A program made the translations under genes and the position numbers. Under the pieces are notes generated by a model. The model was given only the letters and a program-made list of their open reading frames with translations, searched no databases and was not told the DNA's origin. Shown piece by piece: positions 18,362 to 27,020 of a stretch of 64,000 nt of DNA. Source of the DNA: Candidatus Tokpelaia sp. (lineage in GTDB: Bacteria > Pseudomonadota > Alphaproteobacteria > Rhizobiales > Rhizobiaceae). The DNA lies in contig NZ_QLZD01000018.1 of assembly GCF_008636115.1 (NCBI RefSeq), forward strand, positions 1 to 64,000, in the 5' to 3' direction. Position 1 is the first letter of the stretch, and the number at the start of each line of letters is the position of its first letter.

Positions 18362-20266
18362 ATGTTTCAATGGTTTGAGCAGCGCTTAAACCCCTTTCCC
18401 GCAGAAGCGGAAATAAAAGCGGGGAAAGCGCGCCGCCGGGCAAAAGCGACAGCCGGCGGAAAAACCGGGGCTGTGGCCGCTGCCGGATTTGAGACACCGC
18501 CGCGCGGGCTTGTTGCTTTTTGCCTCTATTATACGCGCGGTGTCTGGCCGTGGCTCGCCTGCATGTCGGTTTTTACCGCCCTTATTGCGGCAATGGAAGT
18601 GCTGCTTTTCGGCTTTCTCGGCCAGGTGGTGGATTGGCTTTCGGCTGAGACTCCGCAGACATTTCTCGCTAGTCAGGGGACAAAATTTATTGCTATCGGC
18701 TTTGTCATTCTGGTGGTTTTGCCGCTGATTGTGCTGCTGCATTCGCTGTTTTTGCACCAGACTTTGCTTGGCAATTATCCCATGCGTATTCGCTGGCTTT
18801 TGCATAATTATCTGCTGGGGCAATCTCTTGACTATTTCCAGAATGAATTTGCCGGCCGGCTGGCCGCTAAATTGATGCAAACCGCGCTGGCCGTGCGCGA
18901 GACAGTGTTAAAACTGTTTGATGTGCTTAATTATGTCATTGTCTATTTTTGCGGCACGCTTATTCTGGTGGCTTTGGCCGATTGGCGGTTAATGCTGCCT
19001 TTTATCGGCTGGCTGGCGCTTTATGCCCTGCTTTTGTATTATTTTATCCCGCGTTTGCAACGCGCTTCAACGGCGCAGGCCGATGCCCGCTCAATGATGA
19101 CCGGGCGGGTGGTTGACAGTTATACCAATATTATGACCGTCAAGCTGTTTGCGCATAATGCGCGCGAGGCCGCCTATGCCAAAGAGGCATTCAAACAGTT
19201 TCAGGGCACGGTTTACCGGCAAATGCGGCTCATTAGCCTGTTGTCCAGCGCTGTTTATTTTATCAACTGCCTGTTGCTGTTTATTGTCGGCTTTACCGGC
19301 ATTTTTTTGTGGCTGCACGGCGTTCTTGCTGTTGGTGCGGTAACAGTCGGCATTGGTCTTGCCTTGCGGCTTAACGGCATGGCGCAGTGGATTATGTGGG
19401 AAATGTCGGCTTTGTTTGAAAATATCGGCATAGTGGCAGACGGTATTAACAGTTTGAGCGTGCCGCACCGGGTGACCGACCGGCCAAAAGCCGCGGTGCT
19501 GAAAGTGGATAAAGGCGCTATTCTGTTTGATAAAGTGACCTTTCATTATGGCCGGGAAAAGGGCGTGATAACAGGGCTTAATCTGGCGATAAAAGCCGGG
19601 CAGAGAGTGGGCATTGTCGGTCGCTCCGGCGCCGGTAAATCCACCCTGGTGAGCCTGCTTTTGCGTTTTCATGATGCGGAAGGGGGGCGTATCACTATTG
19701 ACGGGCAGGATATTGCCGCAGTGACACAGGAATCCTTGCGCGCCAATATTGGTGTGGTGGCACAGGATACATCGCTCCTGCACCGCTCTCTGCGCGATAA
19801 TTTGCGCTATGGCAGTGAAAATGCCAATGAGGAGGCCGTGTTACGAGCTGTCCGCCAGGCGGAAGCGGGCGATTTTATTGCCCAACTGGCAGATTATCGC
19901 GGTCAGACCGGGCTTGATGCCTATGTCGGTGAGCGCGGGGCCAAACTTTCCGGCGGGCAGCGGCAGCGTATTGCCATTGCCCGGGTTATGTTGAAAAATG
20001 CGCCGATTCTGGTGTTGGACGAAGCTACCAGCGCGCTGGATTCTGAGGCGGAATTTGCTATTCAGGAAAATCTGGTGCGTTTAATGCGCGGCAAAACAGT
20101 TTTGGCCATTGCCCATCGCCTGTCAACGATTGCGGCTATGGACAGGCTGATTGTCATGGAAAAAGGCAGGATTGTTGAAGACGGCACGCATGAGCAATTA
20201 CTGGCCAAAGGCGGTATTTATGCATCTTTATGGCGGCGACAAGTGGGCGGCCTGATTGGCGATTAA
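18362..20266 (+). CDS. ABC exporter, fused permease and ATPase
   Basis: A 634-residue half-transporter. A hydrophilic N-terminus (1-55) is followed by a six-helix exporter domain (about 60-350) and an ATPase domain: Walker A GRSGAGKSTLVSLLLRFHD, Q-loop VVAQDTSLLHRSL, signature LSGGQRQRIAIARV, Walker B ILVLDEATSALDS and H-loop AHRLS. It would act as a homodimer. Substrate unknown. Rhizobial genomes often carry this gene before petABC. AGGTGAT lies before ATG 18362. 75 bp separates it from petA. Confidence 0.9.
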   Translation: MFQWFEQRLNPFPAEAEIKAGKARRRAKATAGGKTGAVAAAGFETPPRGLVAFCLYYTRGVWPWLACMSVFTALIAAMEVLLFGFLGQVVDWLSAETPQTFLASQGTKFIAIGFVILVVLPLIVLLHSLFLHQTLLGNYPMRIRWLLHNYLLGQSLDYFQNEFAGRLAAKLMQTALAVRETVLKLFDVLNYVIVYFCGTLILVALADWRLMLPFIGWLALYALLLYYFIPRLQRASTAQADARSMMTGRVVDSYTNIMTVKLFAHNAREAAYAKEAFKQFQGTVYRQMRLISLLSSAVYFINCLLLFIVGFTGIFLWLHGVLAVGAVTVGIGLALRLNGMAQWIMWEMSALFENIGIVADGINSLSVPHRVTDRPKAAVLKVDKGAILFDKVTFHYGREKGVITGLNLAIKAGQRVGIVGRSGAGKSTLVSLLLRFHDAEGGRITIDGQDIAAVTQESLRANIGVVAQDTSLLHRSLRDNLRYGSENANEEAVLRAVRQAEAGDFIAQLADYRGQTGLDAYVGERGAKLSGGQRQRIAIARVMLKNAPILVLDEATSALDSEAEFAIQENLVRLMRGKTVLAIAHRLSTIAAMDRLIVMEKGRIVEDGTHEQLLAKGGIYASLWRRQVGGLIGD

Positions 20267-20340
20267 GGCAATAAAGCTTGCCGCCGGCCGCAAAAAAGCT
20301 ATACTGCGGGAGAAATGTGACACAATAGCGGGTGTGAGCT

Positions 20341-20949
20341 ATGAGCAGCGAGCAAGATGACAGGCAAAAGGCGGCCGGCGCCGGCCGCGGCGCTGCCTGC
20401 CCGGCAGATTATGGCAGCCTTGAGCGGCGTGATTTTTTGCTCTCCAGCCTGGGGCTTGTCGGCGCTTGCAGTGCGGCGGCGCTGGCTGTGCCCTTTATTG
20501 CCCAGTTGCGGCCGGATAAAAGCCAGGCCGGCGCTGCGGTGCTGGAGGTAGATATTTCTGCGATTGCGGCGGGCGAGCAGATTACCGTCACCTGGCGCGG
20601 GCAGCCGGTAATTATCCGCAATCGCAGCCGGGCAGAAATGGCGGCAGCGCAAAAAACAGCGCCGTCTGAGTTGAAAGACAGGCTGGCGCGCAATGCCAAT
20701 CTGCCTGCCGGCGCGCCGGCTGATGATGCAGCGCGCTCCGGCGGCAAGGAGCATGAAAACTGGCTGGTTTTTATCAATATTTGCACGCATTTGGGCTGCC
20801 CGACACAGAAAGTGGCAGAGGGCTGGTTTTGCCCCTGTCACGGCTCGCGCTATGATATGGCGGCGCGGGTAGTAAAAGGCCCGGCCAACCGCAATATGGC
20901 GATACCGCCTTATCGTTTTTTAAGCGATAAAGTAATTGAAATCGGTTAG
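20341..20949 (+). CDS. petA: ubiquinol-cytochrome c reductase, Rieske iron-sulfur subunit
   Basis: A 202-residue Rieske protein of the bc1 complex. A twin-arginine signal anchor (ERRDFLLSSLGLVGACSAAALAVPF, about 29-53) tethers it to the membrane. The 2Fe-2S ligands are in CTHLGC and CPCHGS, with the disulfide Cys in the same motifs. It carries electrons from ubiquinol to cytochrome c1. It begins the petABC operon. Confidence 0.96.
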   Translation: MSSEQDDRQKAAGAGRGAACPADYGSLERRDFLLSSLGLVGACSAAALAVPFIAQLRPDKSQAGAAVLEVDISAIAAGEQITVTWRGQPVIIRNRSRAEMAAAQKTAPSELKDRLARNANLPAGAPADDAARSGGKEHENWLVFINICTHLGCPTQKVAEGWFCPCHGSRYDMAARVVKGPANRNMAIPPYRFLSDKVIEIG

Positions 20950-20979
20950 GCTGCAAAAATGGGTAAAATGGGAATACAG

Positions 20980-21076
20980 CCCGCGGGTTGGCCGGCGGCG
21001 CGGGCAAAACAAAAACGCCCGCGGGTTGGACAGACTGGCCTGACAGAACTAGCCTGTGACGGCGCGGGCAAAACAG
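20980..21076 (+). repeat. palindromic element between petA and petB, with an adjacent core-less copy
   Basis: A full-length copy at 21018-21076 has outer stem GCCCGCG/CGCGGGC around GGTTGGACAG...CTGTGACGG, including the TGACAGA loop. Directly upstream (20980-21016) lies the same flank with the core missing: CCGCGGGTTGG joined to CGGCGCGGGCAAAACA. The pair looks like an element next to a version that lost or never had the core. The element ends 9 nt before the petB ATG, close to its SD. Confidence 0.85.
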
Positions 21077-21085
21077 GTGGAGGCT

Positions 21086-22354
21086 ATGGCTAAGGAAGAT
21101 CAGCAGGATTTGCCGGGCGGGCAGCAAAGCCGCCTGATGCGCTTTATCGAGGCGCGACTGCCGGTTTGTTCTTTTTTTCGCCGCCATATTTGCCGCTTTC
21201 GCGTGCCGAATAATCTGAATTATTTTTACACTTTCGGCGGTATTTTAACCCTGGTGCTGGTGGCGCAAATACTAACCGGTCTGGTGGTCGCCATACATTA
21301 TGTGCCGGATACGGCGCAGGCTTTTGCCTCACGGCAAGTGCTTATGCGCGATGTGCCTTTTGGCTGGCTGTTTTTGCCGTGGCACGCGGTTGGCGCTTCA
21401 TTTTTCTTTATTGCCGCTTATATTCATCTGGCGCGCGGGCTTTATTACGGCTCACACCGCGCCCCGCGCGAGCTTGTATGGCTTATCGGCATGGCTATTT
21501 ATTGCACCATGATGGCCACAGCTTTTTTCGGCTATGTTCTGAGCTGGGGGTTGATGTCTTCTTCTGCTGCGGCGGTGATAATCGGCCTGTTCAAAGCGGT
21601 GCCGTTTATCGGCCCCTGGCTGGGTGAGACGCTGCTGGGCGGTTACAGTATCGGCCAGCCTTTGCTCAGCCGTTTTTATGTTTTGCATTTTCTCTTGCCC
21701 TTTATTTTGCTGGCGTTGGTGGGGCTGCATATTGTTGCCGTGCATTATGTCGGGCAAAACAACCCCACCGGCCGGGCTTTGCCGCCGCAGGAAACTCTGC
21801 CTTTTATCCCTTATGCTCTGGCCAAAGATTGTCTGGCTATTTGTGTCTTTTTGCTGTTTTTTTGCTGGTTTCTGTTTTATATGCCGGATTATTTTGGCCA
21901 GCCGGATAATTTTACCCCGGCGGATACGCTGAAAACCGCGCCCCATATTCTGCCGGAATGGTATTTTTTGCCCTTTTATGCCATGCTGAAGGCGATAAAC
22001 TTTGATCTGGGCTTTATTTCTTCCACTCTTGGCGGGGCGTTTGTCATGTTTGCCGCTATTGCCGTGCTGTTTTTTGTGCCGTGGCTTGACCGCTCTCCGG
22101 TTTATTCGGCCCGCTCACGCCCGCTTTATCGGGTTTTTTATTGGCTGTTTGTCGCTGATATGGTGGCGCTGGGCTGGCTGGGCGCCTGCCCGGCTGAGCC
22201 GCTTTATATTGCTTTGGCGCAGGCCGCCACCGCTGCTTATTTCGCCTTTTTTTTGCTGATTATGCCCTTCTTGCCGCGGCTGGAAAAGCGGCTTTATGGC
22301 CAAAAGGGCGGACAAGCGGGCAAAGCCGGCGCGCCGCATATGGGGGCAGGCTGA
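21086..22354 (+). CDS. petB: ubiquinol-cytochrome c reductase, cytochrome b
   Basis: A 422-residue cytochrome b with eight predicted transmembrane helices. Landmarks are NYFYTFGGILTLVLVAQILTG, the haem-binding histidines in WHAVGASFFFIAAYIHLARG and VLHFLLPFILLALVGLHIVAVH, and the PEWYFLPFYAMLKAI form of the Qo-site PEWY motif. ATG 21086 (GGTGGAGG upstream) begins MAKEDQQD; an in-frame GTG at 21056 falls inside the repeat element and is not used. The stop overlaps petC (TGATG). Confidence 0.96.
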   Translation: MAKEDQQDLPGGQQSRLMRFIEARLPVCSFFRRHICRFRVPNNLNYFYTFGGILTLVLVAQILTGLVVAIHYVPDTAQAFASRQVLMRDVPFGWLFLPWHAVGASFFFIAAYIHLARGLYYGSHRAPRELVWLIGMAIYCTMMATAFFGYVLSWGLMSSSAAAVIIGLFKAVPFIGPWLGETLLGGYSIGQPLLSRFYVLHFLLPFILLALVGLHIVAVHYVGQNNPTGRALPPQETLPFIPYALAKDCLAICVFLLFFCWFLFYMPDYFGQPDNFTPADTLKTAPHILPEWYFLPFYAMLKAINFDLGFISSTLGGAFVMFAAIAVLFFVPWLDRSPVYSARSRPLYRVFYWLFVADMVALGWLGACPAEPLYIALAQAATAAYFAFFLLIMPFLPRLEKRLYGQKGGQAGKAGAPHMGAG

Positions 22355-23268
22355 TGGGGCGGATTCATAGCGCGGCAAAACGGTTTTTAGTCGGCGCTGT
22401 CCTTCGGCAGGGGTGCCGGCGCTGTTTGCTGCTGCTTGTCTGGGCGTGGCTATCGGCGTTTATCGTCACTGCGGCGCGGGCGGAGATTTATTCGCCTTTG
22501 GTGCCGCCCCGGCAAAACTGGAGCTTTAGCGGCATTTTCGGCATTTATGACAAAGCGCAATTACAACGCGGGCTGAAAGTTTTTACCGAGACATGCCATA
22601 GCTGCCATAGTTTGAATTATGTCGCTTTTCGTGATTTGCAGGCGCTGGGCTATTCAAAGCCGGAGATAAAGGAATTTGCCGCCCGTTTTCGCTATAAAAG
22701 CCTGAATTATCGCGGTGAAGAGGTTGAGCGGCCGGGCACGGCGCAGGATTATTTCCTCCCGCCTTATGCCAATGCGGCGCAGGCCGCTTTTGCCAATAAT
22801 GGCGCCGCGCCGCCGGATTTGTCGCTAATAGCGCGGGCGCGCGCTGTCAGCCGCCCTTTCAGTTTTATTACTGATGTGGTAACGCATTATGACACAGGCG
22901 GGGCGGATTATATTTATGCCCTGCTGACCGGCTATCAAAACCCGCCGCCAAATATTACTATAGCAGAGGGGCAATATTATAATCCTTATTTTATGGCCGG
23001 CAATTCCCTGGCCATGCCGCCGCTTTTGCAGGACGGGCTGATTGCCTATAATGACGGCACAAAACAGACCGCAGCGCAATATGCCAAAGATGTGACCGCT
23101 TTTTTAAGCTGGGCCGCCGATCCGCAACGCGAAAAGCGAGAAAAAACCGGTTTTGCTATCGGTGTTTTTTTGCTTGTACTGGCTGCTCTGCTTTATGGCC
23201 TGAAGCGGGAAATCTGGGCAAAAGCGCCAAAATCACAGACCGGCAGGAAAAAACAGCCGGAAGAGTAA
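22354..23268 (+). CDS. petC: ubiquinol-cytochrome c reductase, cytochrome c1
   Basis: A 304-residue cytochrome c1. A signal peptide ends near residue 45 (TAARA-E). The c-type haem site is CHSCH at about 81-85 followed by LNYVAFRDL. The axial Met is in GNSLAMPPLL. A C-terminal anchor (IGVFLLVLAALLYGL) holds it in the membrane. Translation is coupled with petB by a one-base overlap. Confidence 0.96.
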   Translation: MGRIHSAAKRFLVGAVLRQGCRRCLLLLVWAWLSAFIVTAARAEIYSPLVPPRQNWSFSGIFGIYDKAQLQRGLKVFTETCHSCHSLNYVAFRDLQALGYSKPEIKEFAARFRYKSLNYRGEEVERPGTAQDYFLPPYANAAQAAFANNGAAPPDLSLIARARAVSRPFSFITDVVTHYDTGGADYIYALLTGYQNPPPNITIAEGQYYNPYFMAGNSLAMPPLLQDGLIAYNDGTKQTAAQYAKDVTAFLSWAADPQREKREKTGFAIGVFLLVLAALLYGLKREIWAKAPKSQTGRKKQPEE

Positions 23269-23350
23269 CAGCCGCTTTGTTGCCGGCAAGGGTGAAGCGC
23301 CGGCCAAACAGTAATTAACAGGTGACAGAAGCAAGCTGCCAAGGGGTTTT

Positions 23351-23890
23351 ATGTCGAATTTTGAAACCGAATTGCAAAATTCTATCCGCATTATTGCCGA
23401 TTACCCGAAAAAGGGAATCCGCTTTTATGATATTACCACATTATTGGGTGATGCGAAAATATTTGCCCGCACTATAGACAGGCTGGCAGAGCCGTTTAAA
23501 AACCAGGGTATTGATAAAATTGCCGGCATTGAGGCGCGCGGTTTTATCCTTGGCGGGGCAATGGCCAAGGCGCTGCATGCCGGTTTTGTCCCCATTCGTA
23601 AAAAGGGCAAGCTGCCTTATAAAAAAGTGCATATTGCCTATAGTCTGGAATACGGCCTTGACGAAATGGAAATGCACCGCGATTCCATAAAAAAGGGAGA
23701 AAAAGTGCTGCTGGTTGATGATTTGATCGCCACCGGCGGCAGCGCTGTGGCGGCGGTGCAGCTTATGAAAAAAATTGAAATTGTCGTTTCTGCCGCCTGT
23801 TTTGTGCTGGCTATGCCGGAACTGGGCGGAGTAGAAAAACTGCGCAAGGCCGGGGTAGAGACTCATTCTTTGCTGGCTTTGCCGGCCTAA
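23351..23890 (+). CDS. apt: adenine phosphoribosyltransferase
   Basis: A 179-residue purine-salvage enzyme making AMP from adenine and PRPP. The PRPP-binding motif [14 protein letters not shown] is at about 118-131. Family segments [25 protein letters not shown] and KGKLPYKKV are also present. AAGGGG lies before ATG 23351. apt next to petABC is common in rhizobia. Confidence 0.96.
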   Translation: MSNFETELQNSIRIIADYPKKGIRFYDITTLLGDAKIFARTIDRLAEPFKNQGIDKIAGIEARGFILGGAMAKALHAGFVPIRKKGKLPYKKVHIAYSLEYGLDEMEMHRDSIKKGEKVLLVDDLIATGGSAVAAVQLMKKIEIVVSAACFVLAMPELGGVEKLRKAGVETHSLLALPA

Positions 23891-24246
23891 GGGCCTTAGG
23901 CTCTGGTAATTCTTTGCTGCTTGTTTTATCGGCCCGGAGGTTTAAAATTGAGCCGCCTGCTGCGGTTAAATAGCGGTGCGGGCGAGCCGGAACTGGGCGG
24001 CTCTGCTTCGATTTGCCGTCTTTGGGCCGGGCTTAATCTATATGCTTCGTCAGGCCTGGTTTTCGCTGTTTCCGGCCTGCCGGCCGGTGGGCGGATCAAA
24101 GCTCGCAAGCGCCGCCAGTTCCGTTTTTGCTGTTTCAGGCGCTGTCTTTGCTTCTTCGCTATATTATCCGGGCAGGAAGCCTTTGGGCGGCCCCCTTATC
24201 GCGCCGGGAAATTTCGTAACATAGATAAGAGCAGGCTGTGAATAGC
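23891..24246. other. intergenic region between convergent apt and cytochrome b561 gene
   Basis: This 356-bp stretch is GC-rich. Long open frames exist in several phases, but none has a start with SD or recognisable motifs. No clear terminator was found. I see no gene here. Confidence 0.4.
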
Positions 24247-25050
24247 CTATTGCCTGATGTGATTATTGGCCGCAGGCGCCGTGATTGGCGCGGCGCCTGG
24301 CAGCGCCTGGCCTTCTTGCGCGGGCAGAGTCGCTGTTTGCGCTGTTTCAGCCTGACGCTTTGCGATGGAAGCACAATAAATCACCATGGCGGCCAGACAG
24401 AAAACAGCCAGAAACAGCAGCAGGAACACGGTTTTGCTTGCTTTTTGGGCCTGTAAATTGTGGCCTGGCAGCATGCGTGCCATTATCGGTATATGGCTGT
24501 AAAACTGGTGTTTTAACGCGCCGCCTATATGCAGAAATAACAGGAAAGCCAGGCTATAAGCCAGCACGAGATGCAGCCATTCAGCCTGCAAATGGGAGAA
24601 AAGTGTAAGCTGTGGCGGCAAGAGCGGCCAGACAAAATGGGGATTGCCGAATAACAAAATGGGAAGCTTCCTGGCTGTGGTGGAGCTCACAGCCCAGCCA
24701 AGCAGCGGCACCAGAATCATCAGGGCATAAAACAGGAAAGTGGCAATTTGCGTTGCCGCTTTTTCTGCTTTGCCTATTGGCGGCTCCACCGGCGGTTTAT
24801 AGAGAAAACGCCAGGCAAGGCGCATAAGCGTCAGCAGCAAAATCATAATGCCGAATGTTTTGTGCGATTGATAAAAAGTGAAACGCGATTGATAAAAGGC
24901 GGAGGCAAGCATTTCCGGCAGAATAGTATAATGCTTCATTAAATAGCCAAGGCTTAATTCCGCAATAATCAGTAAGGCAATCAGCCAGTGCAACAGCATG
25001 GCGCCGTGATTATAGGCGGCAACGGATTGGCGTCCGGGGGCGAGGGACAT
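24247..25050 (-). CDS. cytochrome b561 family protein, paralogue 1
   Basis: A 267-residue CybB-type cytochrome b561 with four transmembrane helices. Haem-ligand candidates are the His of HGAMLLHWL, SHKTFG and LVLAYSLAFLLFLHIGGALKHQF. Such proteins pass electrons from quinol to periplasmic acceptors. Between helices 1 and 2 a 21-bp tandem duplication (24864-24876 and 24885-24897) repeats FYQS. The extra C-terminal helix (VFLLLFLAVFCLAAMVIYC) is shared with paralogue 2. AAGGAAAG precedes ATG 25050. Confidence 0.88.
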   Translation of the reverse strand: MSLAPGRQSVAAYNHGAMLLHWLIALLIIAELSLGYLMKHYTILPEMLASAFYQSRFTFYQSHKTFGIMILLLTLMRLAWRFLYKPPVEPPIGKAEKAATQIATFLFYALMILVPLLGWAVSSTTARKLPILLFGNPHFVWPLLPPQLTLFSHLQAEWLHLVLAYSLAFLLFLHIGGALKHQFYSHIPIMARMLPGHNLQAQKASKTVFLLLFLAVFCLAAMVIYCASIAKRQAETAQTATLPAQEGQALPGAAPITAPAANNHIRQ

Positions 25051-25738
25051 TATGCTTTCCTTGCAAACGGGAAATTTACCGGCAGCCGGAAAATCATGCC
25101 GGATTGTAACAAAGGGAGGAGAATATAACGGGAAAGAGGGAAGCCGCCTAACGCTTCTTTACTTTTATACACATATGTTTTACCCGGCAACAGAGGGGGC
25201 GGCTCTTGCCGCTTTCGGCCGGGTTTAAGAGCCGGCTCCGGTAAAAACAATGACCTTTAGCGCCGGCAATCTTGCCCCTGATTCGTAATAGAGAATTAAT
25301 GTCAGCCGAAACAGTGCGGCCTTTGGCTCTTTATGGCCTGACCTGCTCGCTTATGCTGCCTGACGCATGCCCGCTTTGCCCCGCTCCGCCTCTTTCCCTG
25401 CTTCTCTCACCGGCCTGAGAGCCGGAAGCTGAACAATCAGAAGCTCTCAGGCCGCGCGGGCCGGGACGCTGCCAATCTCTTTGCTCTCCATTGCTTCAGA
25501 ACCCCGCTTGCGGCCTGTTGCTGTTTTACGGGCGCGGCGGAACGGATCCTGGCTATTTCCATTTGGCTGCCGGTTCAAATCGTTCTGGACGGCTTTCTAC
25601 AAGCAATAAGGTGTATTTTAACATAGATAAATTCACCTGGTTTTTCCGCTTCCGGGTCAAAGCAGACACTGACCTGCCCGGCGCCGATAATGCCGTTTTC
25701 CAGCGTGCCGGAAACTTCATTGCGCCAGCGGCAGAAGA
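25051..25738. other. intergenic region between the two cytochrome b561 genes, with an inverted repeat
   Basis: 688 bp without a convincing gene. The clearest structure is a perfect 12-bp inverted repeat CGGCCTGAGAGC (25411-25422) / GCTCTCAGGCCG (25443-25454) with a 20-nt loop. It could be a terminator of paralogue 2 or a leader hairpin for paralogue 1, as both genes are on the minus strand. The promoter of paralogue 1 must lie in the right-to-left approach to 25050 unless the two are co-transcribed. Confidence 0.5.
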
Positions 25739-26497
25739 TTACCTATAATCCGCCGCCTGACCGGCATTGCCAAAACCGGTTGCGGCTGCTGCCCGGGCAG
25801 CAGCATCTGCCAAACCCTCCTGCTGTGTGCCGACAAAGCCGAAATAAATCATCACGGCGGCCAGACAGAAAACAGCCAGAAACAGCAGCAGAAAAGCTGA
25901 TTTCCCCGCTTTTTGAGCCTGTAAAATGTGGCCTGGCACCATGCGCGCTATCATCGGCATATGGTCGTAAAACTGGTGCTTTAAAGCGCCGCATATATGC
26001 AGGAATAATAAAAAGATAAAGCTGTAAGCCAGCACAGTATGCGCCTGCTCGGCCTGAGAGTGAGAGATAAACACGAATTGCGGCGGCAAAGGCGGCCAGA
26101 CAAGATGCGGATTGCCAAATAATAAAGTGGGTATATTTCTGGACGAAGTAGAAACTATCGCCCAGCCGAGCAACGGCACCAGAATCATCAGGGCGTAAAA
26201 CAGGAAAGTGACAATTTGCGTTGCCGCTTTTTCTGCTTTGCCTATTGGCAGATCCGCCGGCGGCTTGTAGAGAAAACGCCAGGCAAGGCGCATAAGCGCC
26301 AGCAGCAGAACAAGAACGCCGAATGTCTTGTGTATCTGCCAGGAAACGGGAATAAAAGACTCCGGTAAAGAATGCGTATGCCGCATCAAATAGCCGAAGA
26401 CCAACTGCCAGACAAGCAGAAAAGCCATCAGCCAGTGCAGCAGCATGGCGCCGTGATTATAGGCGGCAACAGATTTATATCTGGGGGAAGCGGGCAT
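25739..26497 (-). CDS. cytochrome b561 family protein, paralogue 2
   Basis: A 252-residue cytochrome b561, strongly similar to the gene at 24247 over the whole membrane domain (VAAYNHGAMLLHWLMA, IHKTFGVLVLLLALMRLAW, ALMILVPLLGWA, LFGNPHLVWPPLPPQ, LFLHICGALKHQFYDHMPMIARM). It clearly arose by tandem duplication. It lacks the FYQS insertion. ATG 26497 has GAGGAGAG upstream; the longer frame to 26566 is rejected. Two copies may differ in partner or regulation. Confidence 0.88.
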   Translation of the reverse strand: MPASPRYKSVAAYNHGAMLLHWLMAFLLVWQLVFGYLMRHTHSLPESFIPVSWQIHKTFGVLVLLLALMRLAWRFLYKPPADLPIGKAEKAATQIVTFLFYALMILVPLLGWAIVSTSSRNIPTLLFGNPHLVWPPLPPQFVFISHSQAEQAHTVLAYSFIFLLFLHICGALKHQFYDHMPMIARMVPGHILQAQKAGKSAFLLLFLAVFCLAAVMIYFGFVGTQQEGLADAAARAAAATGFGNAGQAADYR

Positions 26498-26798
26498 CAA
26501 ACTCTCCTCAAACAGGGAAGTTTTGTAGATGGTTGAGAGGCGAAAGAACCCGAAATTGTAATACATAACTGCAAGCCTGCCTAATGGCTATTTTCTGTTA
26601 TGCACATTTCTTTCAGTCTTTGCCTGTTTTATCTCAGTCTGCCGGTAATGTCCGGGGCAAGAATAATTCTGCCTCAGTTCTGTTTTCCTCTTTGCCTGTA
26701 TTTGCTGCTTTTTCACGGCTGCTTTATGGGTGGATTTATGATAAATTCAGCCTTGATTGTTCCTTTAATTTGTCTCTATTGCGCAACACGCCGCAAAA

Positions 26799-26970
26799 TA
26801 TCGGCACGGGCTTTGGCCGGCAAATATTTCTCCGCATTCCCCCGCGGGGGGATTAAAGGCTGCTTCCGTGCCGATAATATTGCCGGCCAAAGCCCTATGG
26901 CCGGCCTGGCGGCGGCAATAGGGCCGGCAAAATCATGCGGCCGCGAATTGCGGCCTATAGGATTTATTGC
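26799..26970 (+). promoter_or_regulatory. highly structured leader upstream of the DUF475 gene
   Basis: Between 26498 and 27020 there is no credible gene, but dense inverted repeats. Arm pair 1 is TATCGGCACGG (26799-26809) with CCGTGCCGATA (26866-26876). Arm pair 2 is about 20 bp: GGGCTTTGGCCGGCAAATA starting at 26808, with the complement at 26876-26895 and one bulged A. The two pairs interleave, so they form either alternative folds or a pseudoknot. A palindrome CCCCCGCGGGGG (26839-26850) sits in the loop and a GCCCTAT/ATAGGGC hairpin follows. The position suggests cis control of the next gene, or a mobile palindrome; both are inference. Confidence 0.5.
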
Positions 26971-27020
26971 ATTTTTGCGCTATATGCTCAGTCTTATAAC
27001 TGTTTTACGGAGCTTTTCCC

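Noticed and set aside
25411-25470. Glycine riboswitch
   Set aside because: CTCTCAGGC resembles part of its consensus, but the central GCCGAAGG-type loop is missing and the neighbouring genes are cytochromes, not glycine metabolism.
26799-27020. yybP-ykoY manganese riboswitch
   Set aside because: The position before a TerC-like gene suggested it, but the conserved loop motifs of that riboswitch could not be found.
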